DNA of 64,000 bases. Origin: Tritrichomonas musculus. Taxonomy: Eukaryota > Parabasalia > Tritrichomonadida > Tritrichomonadidae. The notes under the pieces were generated by a model. It saw only the letters and a list, made by a program, of their open reading frames with translations. It had not been told where the DNA came from and did not search any database. Positions 45,826 through 53,330 of this stretch are shown here, one piece after another. The stretch is taken from positions 2,140,501 to 2,204,500 of the forward strand of contig JAPFFF010000019.1 of the NCBI GenBank assembly GCA_039105265.1, written 5' to 3'. Both the position numbers and the translations under genes were made by a program. Each line of letters starts with the position of its first letter. Within the stretch, counting starts at the first letter, position 1.

Positions 45826-47541
45826 TTATTCATACCCAATAGGGACTCCATCCTTATGATATTCTACTCCATTTTCTACAGACCAAGACCAGTATGTATC
45901 TGAACATATCCACATTTCTGGAGGAGGTAATTGAGGTTGAGTATCTGTTGGAGTTCCTTTTTCATCTGTCTCAGGATATAAATATGTATCATTTTTCTCT
46001 AATCTAACATTTTCTCCAACATCGATTCTATCACCATGAAATTCTATTTTTACTCCTCGACATCCTGTATCAATACCATCAAAAACATATCCTGCATTAC
46101 TTCTTTCTAACTGGAAATTTAAGCCAAAACTAGTATTGTCAAAAGTGCCGGAATAAAATCTTTTTAAAGAATGGTCATATACATTATTTAATGGTCTAGA
46201 GATAGATTCCATTAACTCATTCGTAGCTTCTATACCATCTAATTCATTCGCATAAAGCTGATATTGAACAAATCGGCCATCCCAGGTATTTTCAAATTCT
46301 TGTTGAGGATAAACTTTTTTATCAATTTGGAGCTGGACATTTTTATACATAGGATTTTGATAACAGGTAATATCAGTATAATGTCTTGGAAACATCATTG
46401 TTATATTTGTAGCATTCCTCAAAGGAACAATTTTTGAACAGACAATTCCTTTTTCTGTATGTTTTTGCTCAAAAATATGTCTTGTTAATTCTTGTGCTGG
46501 AATATACATTTCTTGATTAAAAGTAGTCATTAATTCATCTACAACCTCTGGTTTGACTCCAAAGCCGAAACAATTTGTTCTTCCTTTCATTATCATAGGC
46601 TTCTTATTTTGATTTACTATCAAAGCATTAGTTAAAACGTTTATCTTATTTACCTCGCTAGGATTGACAGGAACTGACGTTACAATTATTCCTTCTTGAC
46701 CTATTTGATAAAATCTTTTAGGGATTTTTGGAGCGCCTCTCATATCAGGAATTGCTGATTCATTTTCCCAAAAACTTTTCAAATCAGCGACATTTTCAAG
46801 AGGGACCTGGCACCAAACTAGACCGTCTAAAGATGTTCGAATTTCTTCTACAATTTCTCCGATAAGAGCATTAGGATAGAGTCTCCATGCCTGAAGAACA
46901 AGCTGGTCTGTGAAAGGAATTATTAATTCCATTTTTATCGGAACCCAGCTTCTTTTTTTATCTGCTGTCCATGCTAACTTTTCTAAAGGAATATAACAAC
47001 CACAGACATTTGGCGACATCATCGATACATTTTCCCAGAGAGAATGAGAATGAGGACTTGTTATTTTTGTATCGCGAGTTCTAATAGAATTATAAGCAAA
47101 AGACTCTCTTATCATCTCATTTTGATAGTATTCTGAGATTAATTTTCCATCACAAAAGAAACGGCATTCTGATATTATTTCAACAGCATCTTTAAAACCA
47201 ACAAATATTTGATTTATTTGATATTTATCTCTTGGAGTTTCGGCTTGAAACCACCAGCCTTTGTGCCATTCTTTGTCTAAACCTACTTCAAACTCAATCT
47301 CCATAGATATGAAACTTTTTTCGATTTGAGATATTGTATGATTTGGATGTGTCAGCATAATATGAGTTTTTTCTCCGATAGGCAAAGGAATATCTTTTTC
47401 ATGAAATTCTTCAGAAAATGTTGAAAAAGTATTATCGCCACTATTAAATTGAAGCAAAAGTCTCATATCATGTTCAAAAAAGCCAGTAATATCTCCTTCA
47501 TTCATTCCTGTGTTTTTCTTTCGAGCGTTCTCAAAGGTCAT
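45826..47541 (-). CDS. mcp: Major capsid protein 1, double-jelly-roll type (predicted)
   Basis: 571 residues. It shares with its neighbour (47574-49493) the start FENARKKNTGMNEGDITGFF-like, DNTFS, RLTH/LTHPNHTISQIEKSFI, IFVGFKDAVEIISE, RESFAYN, NVCGCYIPLEKL, PFTDQLVLQAWRLYPN, RNATNITMMFP, DGRFVQYQLYANELDG, and a C-terminal NAGYVFDGIDTG block ending in SDTYWSWSVENGVEYHKDGVPIGYE. The motif VGFKDAVE also appears in the block B capsid protein. Two capsid genes in tandem suggest gene duplication and perhaps a specialised second capsid. Confidence 0.82.
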   Translation of the reverse strand: MTFENARKKNTGMNEGDITGFFEHDMRLLLQFNSGDNTFSTFSEEFHEKDIPLPIGEKTHIMLTHPNHTISQIEKSFISMEIEFEVGLDKEWHKGWWFQAETPRDKYQINQIFVGFKDAVEIISECRFFCDGKLISEYYQNEMIRESFAYNSIRTRDTKITSPHSHSLWENVSMMSPNVCGCYIPLEKLAWTADKKRSWVPIKMELIIPFTDQLVLQAWRLYPNALIGEIVEEIRTSLDGLVWCQVPLENVADLKSFWENESAIPDMRGAPKIPKRFYQIGQEGIIVTSVPVNPSEVNKINVLTNALIVNQNKKPMIMKGRTNCFGFGVKPEVVDELMTTFNQEMYIPAQELTRHIFEQKHTEKGIVCSKIVPLRNATNITMMFPRHYTDITCYQNPMYKNVQLQIDKKVYPQQEFENTWDGRFVQYQLYANELDGIEATNELMESISRPLNNVYDHSLKRFYSGTFDNTSFGLNFQLERSNAGYVFDGIDTGCRGVKIEFHGDRIDVGENVRLEKNDTYLYPETDEKGTPTDTQPQLPPPEMWICSDTYWSWSVENGVEYHKDGVPIGYE

Positions 47542-47573
47542 TTTTGTTATTCAAAAAAATAATAATATACTTT

Positions 47574-49493
47574 TTACTCATAACCAGCAGGAATACCTCT
47601 TTGATAATATCGAACTCCATCTTGAACTGACCAAGTCCAGTATGTATCTGAGCAAACCCACAATTCAGGAGGTGGAGGAGATGATTTTTCACTAATTCTT
47701 GGATAAGTTAAATCTGCAATTTGGTCTGGATGCCATAAAACATCTCCTTCGTTGTCATGACCTGTATTTTTAGATTCTCCTCTAAATTCGATGGTTACGG
47801 TATGACTTCCTGTATCAATACCATCGAAAACATATCCAGCATTACCTCTTTCTAACTGGAAGTTAATTCCGAAACTAGTATTGTCAAATGGAGCTGTCTT
47901 AATCCTCTTTCCTTCCTCAGGGTCTAATGCAGATAAAAGTTCAGAACCTTGCATTTCTCCAGTGGTATATTCAAGAGTTAATGGACGAGATATTGATTCA
48001 ACAAATTCTTGGGTAGGTTCTATCATACCATCTAATTCATTAGCCATAAGCTGATATTGAACAAATCGGCCATCCCAAGTATTATTCCATTCTGTTTCTG
48101 GATACGCTTTCTTATTAACGATTAATTTGACATTTTGATATCCGATATTTTGAAAAACTGTACAGTCTTCAGAATGGAAAGGAAACATAACTGTTATATT
48201 TGTAGCATTCCTCAAAGGTATTGTCTTTGATCGTTTAAATCCAGTATGGTCAGGATGACCTTCAAATTGATGTCTTGTTAATTCTTGTGCTGGAATAATT
48301 ATTGGTTCATTGAGGGATTCCATCAAGGCCTGAATAACATCTGGCTTAATACCAAAGCCTGCACAATTTGTTTTGCATTGCCTAATTTCACAGGAATTTT
48401 CATTGACTTTCAGAGTTGCTTGAGCGACAGTATACATAATCGTTCTTTGTGTTGTTATACTGGTCCTTGCAATTCCTGGCATTGTAGAAATTCCAAAATA
48501 TGTGTGGTTTTCCACCGGCCCAACAGGGATTCCAAACACTTTATCAACAGCAGCACAAGTCTTTGCTTCTTTCACGATTATTGCTGGATTATTTATCTGA
48601 ACAAAATGATTTGTTATTGGAAGAAAGTCGGGAGTTCCATACTCTACGGCCTTTGTATCCATTGTCCAAAACTTTTTGACTTCAGCAACGTGTTTAGGAT
48701 GAACCTGGCACCAAACTAAGCCGTTTAAGGCAAATTTGATTTCTTCTTCCATTTCTCCTAAAATTCTATTTGGATAAAGCCTCCAAGCCTGAAGAACAAG
48801 CTGGTCTGTGAATGGAATACATAATTTTATTTCGACATCAACTTTCTTGTTTGGAACAAATTTTGCATTGTTTGCCGCAGTCCTGTCATTGATTTTGAGA
48901 TCGTCATCTTTTCTGGGGACTTCATCTCCTTTTCCTGCAGCAAAGAATTTTTCCAATGGAATATAACAACCACAAACATTTGGAGACATCATACAGACAT
49001 CTTCCCAAAGAGAATGAGAATGTGGATTAGCTTTTTTGGCATCTTTTCCTCGAATACAGTTATATGCAAAAGATTCTCTGACCATTTCATTTTGATGATA
49101 ATTATCGACTAACCTTCCATCGACCCAGAAAAATGCTTCAGAAATTATTTCGACAGCATCTTTAAATCCAACAAAGATATATTGTAAATGCCTATGTGCT
49201 GCGTCATAATATAAATGGTCTGGACCATCTAATTCGAGATTTAATTTTAAGGTAATTTCAATAAAGCCTTTCTCAATTTGAGACATAGTATGAGCTGAAT
49301 GAGTCATTCGAATTTTCGTTTTTGTGTTTAATCTAACTGGTTCATCTTTATCATGGCAGTTTTCTTGAACGATAGAAAAGGTGTTATCTCCGCTGTTTCT
49401 TTGAATCAAATTCCTCAATTTATCATTGAAAAAGTTTAAAACATCTCCTTCATCGTTTCCACGATTCTGATATTGCACGTTTGCGTAGGTCAT
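47574..49493 (-). CDS. mcp: Major capsid protein 2, paralogue in tandem
   Basis: 639 residues, paralogue of the 571-residue protein directly downstream; all blocks listed there are kept (IFVGFKDAVEIISEAFFW, NVCGCYIPLEKF, RNATNITVMFPFHSEDC, DGRFVQYQLMANELDG, NAGYVFDGIDTGSHTV). The extra length comes mainly from loops around residues 195-225 and 310-370, the sort of surface loops that vary in capsid proteins. It is divergently arranged from the minor capsid-like gene at 49574, as expected for a virion gene group. Confidence 0.82.
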   Translation of the reverse strand: MTYANVQYQNRGNDEGDVLNFFNDKLRNLIQRNSGDNTFSIVQENCHDKDEPVRLNTKTKIRMTHSAHTMSQIEKGFIEITLKLNLELDGPDHLYYDAAHRHLQYIFVGFKDAVEIISEAFFWVDGRLVDNYHQNEMVRESFAYNCIRGKDAKKANPHSHSLWEDVCMMSPNVCGCYIPLEKFFAAGKGDEVPRKDDDLKINDRTAANNAKFVPNKKVDVEIKLCIPFTDQLVLQAWRLYPNRILGEMEEEIKFALNGLVWCQVHPKHVAEVKKFWTMDTKAVEYGTPDFLPITNHFVQINNPAIIVKEAKTCAAVDKVFGIPVGPVENHTYFGISTMPGIARTSITTQRTIMYTVAQATLKVNENSCEIRQCKTNCAGFGIKPDVIQALMESLNEPIIIPAQELTRHQFEGHPDHTGFKRSKTIPLRNATNITVMFPFHSEDCTVFQNIGYQNVKLIVNKKAYPETEWNNTWDGRFVQYQLMANELDGMIEPTQEFVESISRPLTLEYTTGEMQGSELLSALDPEEGKRIKTAPFDNTSFGINFQLERGNAGYVFDGIDTGSHTVTIEFRGESKNTGHDNEGDVLWHPDQIADLTYPRISEKSSPPPPELWVCSDTYWTWSVQDGVRYYQRGIPAGYE

Positions 49494-49573
49494 TTTATTT
49501 CTCAGTAAATAAAAAAATAAAACCCAGAATTTTTTTTTATCATCTATGAATACATTTTTTTACGTCCAGTAAA

Positions 49574-49885
49574 ATGGCTTTTGGATCTTTCGGAAAGAAA
49601 ATCAAAGAGGGATGGAATAAAGTTAAGCAATGGGGTAAAAATACTATAGAGAAAGTAGGAAATGTTGTTAGAAAAGTCGGTTCGACAGCAGGAAATATTG
49701 CTGGACAAGTCGGAGATAACCTTGGGAGAGTCGGAGAATTTGTAGGAGGTTTTGCTCCAGAATTAGGTCAGACAATAGGAGATATAGGAGGTACTATCGG
49801 CAAAATTGGAGGTATAGCTTCTGATGTAGCAAGAAGAATCCCTACGTCAAATGACGGGCCTAATATAACAAAATTTAAGGTTTAA
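49574..49885 (+). CDS. Minor capsid-type protein, Gly-rich amphipathic (pVI/pX-like)
   Basis: 103 residues. The front (FGKKIKEGWNKVKQWGKNTIEKVGNVVRKVGSTAGNIAGQVG) is an amphipathic, Lys- and Gly-rich helix series, followed by a Gly/Ile series (GDIGGTIGKIGGIA), the look of a membrane-active virion protein. Same architecture and same position beside a capsid gene as the 148-residue protein of block B. Confidence 0.65.
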   Translation: MAFGSFGKKIKEGWNKVKQWGKNTIEKVGNVVRKVGSTAGNIAGQVGDNLGRVGEFVGGFAPELGQTIGDIGGTIGKIGGIASDVARRIPTSNDGPNITKFKV

Positions 49886-49893
49886 ACCCTTAT

Positions 49894-50028
49894 TTAAGAA
49901 TACATTTTCATCCATATTTCATCATCTAATGGAGGTTCTTTTGGAGGGACAATTTTCATTATACGAATTCCTAAGTTAAAGAATTCGATAATTACTAAGC
50001 ATCCTAACAAAATATTTGTTATAATCAT
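49894..50028 (-). CDS. Short single-membrane-segment protein (44 residues)
   Basis: An ATG at 50028 opens MIITNILLGCLVIIEFFNLGIRIMKIVPP, one clear hydrophobic helix, followed by a polar tail (KEPPLDDEIWMKMYS). Its 3' end lies 8 bases from that of the minor capsid-like gene, convergently, and it is divergent from the 170-residue gene at 50065, sharing a 36-base AT-rich spacer. Short membrane peptides occur in many virion gene sets. Support is moderate because of size. Confidence 0.45.
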   Translation of the reverse strand: MIITNILLGCLVIIEFFNLGIRIMKIVPPKEPPLDDEIWMKMYS

Positions 50029-50064
50029 CTTTAAATCGCGATAATTATTTTTATTTTTTTTTAA

Positions 50065-50577
50065 ATGAATGTGAATATTATTGAGCCAATTAAAAATTTT
50101 ATAAAAGAGTTTAATACTATAGACGAATTCAACGCCTTTTATTCACTACATAAGGACGAAATGGATGCCTTAACAACACACAAATTAAATAAAATGTATT
50201 CTGTAAAAGGGTATAGAATCACTAAAATAAAAGGAGTTTTGATGCTAAAAAGATGGGATACTTCAAAGAATGACGAAGAAGAGAAAATCAAGGAAGAGAT
50301 AACAAATGCTTCGACCCGAGCTAAAGAAGTCGATGAATATGTCCGAAATGATTTAAGTAAAAAGATTGAAAATCTCAGTGTTTATAGTCAGCAAATCGAG
50401 AACATATATGACGAAATTAAAAAATTAAAAATAGAAAATTCTTCATATAAATTCCAGTATGAAAAAATGAAAAAAGATTTAGACAACTCAATAGATGAAA
50501 TAAAAAATGATTTCCGAAAAATAAAAAGTACAGTCAACGATATCATCGACTATCTAAATGGAAATAAAAAACAATAA
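50065..50577 (+). CDS. Protein with conserved head domain and coiled coil
   Basis: 170 residues. A head of ~70 residues (FIKEFNTIDEFNAFYSLHKDEMDALTTHKLNKMYSVKGYRITKIKGVLMLKRW) looks like a conserved domain that I associate with trichomonad proteins, from memory and not verified. Behind it runs a long coiled coil (IENLSVYSQQIENIYDEIKKLK...). TTTATTTTTT lies 5 bases before the ATG. Function unknown. Confidence 0.65.
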   Translation: MNVNIIEPIKNFIKEFNTIDEFNAFYSLHKDEMDALTTHKLNKMYSVKGYRITKIKGVLMLKRWDTSKNDEEEKIKEEITNASTRAKEVDEYVRNDLSKKIENLSVYSQQIENIYDEIKKLKIENSSYKFQYEKMKKDLDNSIDEIKNDFRKIKSTVNDIIDYLNGNKKQ

Positions 50578-50607
50578 AAATTTTAAGAAAAATTGAAGTA
50601 TTTTTAT

Positions 50608-51033
50608 TTACTTATCTTCTTTTGGTTTTTCTTTTTTTGTATCATCATTCTTTTGGTCCTTGATAGGCAAGAAGTCTTGAATAACTTCATTTAGGTAGTC
50701 TGACTCTATGTCAAAGTCGTCAAATGTATCAATATCGTCTGTTTCGAGCGTAGGACCCATTCTTTGGTTGTTGTTGTTGTTGGATTCTTCATTCTTGAAG
50801 TAAAGCTGCCAGACATCACGCCAGATAAACTTTTCTTCCTGGTCTTTGTTTATGCTTTTGTCCTTCAGAGTCTCTTCTAGGCGAGCATAATTGTGCCTGG
50901 GAACAATTTCGATGAACTTTCTTACTATATCTTTCTTGAATCCGAAATAGTGATTCTCCCCAGCATATTGAAAGAAGAATTCTTTCTTATTATCAAAAAG
51001 CCAGCTTTTGAAGGTCTTTCCATTCTTATGCAT
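50608..51033 (-). CDS. Hypothetical protein of block C style
   Basis: 141 residues (MHKNGKTFKSWLFDNKKEFFFQYAGENHYFGFKKDIVRKFIEIVPRHNYARLEE). A folded, aromatic-rich head, then Asn repeats, then an acidic tail. Its upstream sequence (TTCACATCACTAAAATACT) and the CAACACCCTCAGAAAAA repeat behind it (51,098-51,115) belong to the style of block C, on the far side of the left long repeat. No family recognised. Confidence 0.6.
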   Translation of the reverse strand: MHKNGKTFKSWLFDNKKEFFFQYAGENHYFGFKKDIVRKFIEIVPRHNYARLEETLKDKSINKDQEEKFIWRDVWQLYFKNEESNNNNNQRMGPTLETDDIDTFDDFDIESDYLNEVIQDFLPIKDQKNDDTKKEKPKEDK

Positions 51034-51142
51034 AGTATTTTAGTGATGTGAATGTCCGACCACTTCACCTTCTAAAATTTTTGCTCAGAAATTCCCAACA
51101 CCCTCAGAAAAAAATTGAATGAGTCGGCCAATCGTAAACCTT

Positions 51143-51555
51143 TGAAAAAAAAACTTTAGATAAAATTTTTGAATCCAAAATCTTTTTTGATTTATCTTGG
51201 TCAAATCCCAAAAATGGGATCGAAAATGGGATCGAAATCCCAAAAATGGGATTACCTCAAAAAGACCCTATTTTAGCTGTTTTTTGACCTAAAAAGTGGT
51301 CAAATTAGCCTCTTTTTCTAAAAACCCCTACCCAAATATTATCCCATTTTTAATCCCATTTTTAAAAAAAGATATATATAATATAATATTGTGTTTTCTT
51401 AAAATAAATTATGAGAACTCTTCTATAGTTCGTATATAATATGTTAGAAATTTTTGGGAGGGCCAAAAATGGGATCAAAAATGGGATCGAAAAAATGGGA
51501 TTTGCCCTATTTCCCCATACTAAATTTCCTGGGGCAAAATGACAATCCCAAAAAT
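51143..51555. repeat. Right long inverted repeat
   Basis: Inverted partner of 33139-33540, with one more copy of the ATGGGATCAAAA-type sub-repeat. Its outer edge lies 12 bases from the stop codon of the packaging ATPase. Confidence 0.92.
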
Positions 51556-51566
51556 AGATTTTAGTC

Positions 51567-52493
51567 TTATTTTCTTATGAAAGTATCTCCTCCGTCTGTG
51601 CATTGTACAATCAACATAGGATGGTCATCTGGGTTTGTATTCTTTATTTTATTAACTTCATTGTATTTCTCAAAAAATTCATCCCAGTCTAAATTTGAGG
51701 CCGACTGACCATATATAAATCGAATTTGCTGTTTATTGAACCCTGGGAATAAATATAAGGTTGTTATCTCATTTTTGATATGCGGCTTTATACCTTTCCA
51801 TCCTTGGATTAACAAGAAAAAAGAGACATTATTATGACGACATCTTCTGAGTAATTGACTAAAAAATGACTCTTCTGAGGAGAATAATTTTGAGTTGCTG
51901 ATATCGTCGAATAGGAAAATTGTATGCAAAAATTTCTTTTCAAAATTTTCAACATGAAGGACTTCGAATAAATCTTCTTTTTGTTCTTCTGGAATTTCAT
52001 TTTTTGTTCTTTCTCTACGAATTCTATAATACATACTTTTTGCTGTCAAAATTTCGTCTATACAATCTTCAGCATCCTCTTCAGCTACTAAAACAATAGG
52101 CATTTCTATCATATTTTTCAAAGTTTGCCAGCTTTTATCATTTTCTTCACCGTCCTTTGTTATATAAACTAAGAGATGATGAGTCCCCATATAGCCTATT
52201 TTAATAATTTCTTCTAGCGCCGTTACGGTTTTACCAAGGCTTTGTTTACCGACTATAACATTAACAGAATTATATTTTGTAATAATATCTTTATGTATTG
52301 GAGCTATCAAAGCATCTTTATTATCTATCTGTTTTGCTTTTAATTTTGCCTGAATTTTTTTACGTATATCATTATTAAAACCTTTCTCTTCTTCACCTAC
52401 TCTCCTTAATTTTTCGCCTAATGTAAGTTGTTTTGAGCTATTTGGTTCGGTATCAGAGTCAGAATCGGAATAATAATCATAATCACTAGACAT
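51567..52493 (-). CDS. Genome-packaging ATPase, FtsK/HerA (A32-like) type
   Basis: 308 residues from the ATG at 52493 (MSSDYDYYSDSDSD). Walker A is GKQSLGKT at about 82-89, in VNVIVGKQSLGKTVTALEE; Walker B is TIFLFDDIS at about 191-199; the box RRCRHNNVSFFLLIQ near 213-228 fits the family's arginine/sensor region. Such ATPases pump DNA into capsids of Polintons, adenovirus-like and nucleocytoplasmic large DNA viruses. I chose 52493 because a T-rich stretch precedes it; the frame is open upstream. It is the only packaging ATPase in the window. It lies just past the right long repeat. Confidence 0.88.
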   Translation of the reverse strand: MSSDYDYYSDSDSDTEPNSSKQLTLGEKLRRVGEEEKGFNNDIRKKIQAKLKAKQIDNKDALIAPIHKDIITKYNSVNVIVGKQSLGKTVTALEEIIKIGYMGTHHLLVYITKDGEENDKSWQTLKNMIEMPIVLVAEEDAEDCIDEILTAKSMYYRIRRERTKNEIPEEQKEDLFEVLHVENFEKKFLHTIFLFDDISNSKLFSSEESFFSQLLRRCRHNNVSFFLLIQGWKGIKPHIKNEITTLYLFPGFNKQQIRFIYGQSASNLDWDEFFEKYNEVNKIKNTNPDDHPMLIVQCTDGGDTFIRK

Positions 52494-52534
52494 TTTTTTT
52501 TTCTTTAATGCAAAAAAATAATTCAATATTGTTT

Positions 52535-53149
52535 TTATTCTTCCTCTTTATCATCATTTTCCTTAGCTTTAGGCTTCTCTTTATCATCATCATCTGACTT
52601 GAATCCCTTAGCTGCTTCACGTATAGCATAGGCTAAAATTTTAGTAATATCTTCTCGGAAATGTTCTTGGTCATCCAACTCTCCGGCCTTACTTTCATCA
52701 ATAATATTGTCAACAATAATTTGATATTCAAGTTGGATATTCTTTTTGTTTCGTAATTTGGTCTGTTCTTCTTCTGAATTACAGTTATATTTCTTATATA
52801 ATTGTTTCAAAACCATTTCTTCCCAGACTATAGGATATGCTTTATTAAGTAATCTCATCTTATCTACAGGGATTAAATCGGCAAAATCTGTTTCTGCTAA
52901 AGCTTGTTCAGTAGACTTTGAAAGAACATATTTTTTGAATTTATTGAGGGCGGATAATTTCCTACCGCCTTTTTCTTTCGATAATTCTTTGACCATTTTC
53001 TTTAATTCTGCAACTTCACCACCTACTTTATCTTGCGAAACTTCTATGTATTCGACGGGTTCTGAGACCGTTCTTGACGGGACACGACGAGGTCTGGGCG
53101 GTAAACTAGCTTGGTCTTGTGTTTTTCTCCTTAAGCTTCGAGTAGTCAT
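52535..53149 (-). CDS. Hypothetical helical protein next to the ATPase
   Basis: 204 residues. A basic, Arg/Pro-rich head (MTTRSLRRKTQDQASLPPRPRRVPSR), a helical body (about 60-175) and a Lys/Asp tail. The helical body reads as folded (FADLIPVDKMRLLNKAYPIVWEEMVLKQLYKKYN). It lies between the ATPase and the basic peptide, so a part in packaging or virion assembly is possible. No family recognised. Confidence 0.6.
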   Translation of the reverse strand: MTTRSLRRKTQDQASLPPRPRRVPSRTVSEPVEYIEVSQDKVGGEVAELKKMVKELSKEKGGRKLSALNKFKKYVLSKSTEQALAETDFADLIPVDKMRLLNKAYPIVWEEMVLKQLYKKYNCNSEEEQTKLRNKKNIQLEYQIIVDNIIDESKAGELDDQEHFREDITKILAYAIREAAKGFKSDDDDKEKPKAKENDDKEEE

Positions 53150-53226
53150 TTTCTTATTTGCATTGAAAGAAAAAAGTTCAAAATAATTTTTCTTTTTGAG
53201 ATATCTTCACTTTTTTATTATGCATT

Positions 53227-53292
53227 TTAACGTCGACGACGTGTAGTAGTAGTACGGCGACGAGAGGTTGTTGTTCTTCTTCTTGCTGGCAT
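53227..53292 (-). CDS. 21-residue Arg/Thr-rich peptide, like adenovirus core peptide mu
   Basis: The frame ATG to TAA reads MPARRRTTTSRRRTTTTRRRR: 11 of 21 residues are Arg, 7 Thr. A long poly-T stretch lies just upstream (TTTTTTTTCCTCCAAGTAAA), as at the other starts of blocks D and E. It sits alone in a ~180-base gap between two genes on the same strand, so the gap would otherwise be unused. Adenovirus mature peptide mu, which condenses the viral DNA, is also 19 residues and Arg-rich. The composition fits a DNA-condensing core peptide. This is a proposal from composition and context. Confidence 0.6.
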   Translation of the reverse strand: MPARRRTTTSRRRTTTTRRRR

Positions 53293-53330
53293 TTTACTTG
53301 GAGGAAAAAAAATTTTTTTTATCTTTCCAT

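Larger units (their letters stand above)
33139..51555. mobile_element. Block D: ~18.4-kb Polinton-like unit framed by long inverted repeats
   Basis: Two near-identical inverted repeats of about 402 and 413 bp frame this unit; length and repeat size fit Polintons/Mavericks. It holds two capsid genes, penton-like and fibre-like genes, a minor capsid-like gene and others, but the ATPase gene lies just outside the right repeat. No matching 6-bp flanks were found. Fibre genes look decayed (about three breaks); the other large frames are open, so the copy is fairly young. A 1.1-kb element is inserted near the left end. The framed segment may instead have been inverted between the repeats. Confidence 0.6.

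Noticed and set aside
33133-51561. 6-bp target-site duplication around block D
   Set aside because: TTTTCC on the left and AGATTT on the right do not match, so insertion by a Polinton integrase cannot be claimed from this copy.
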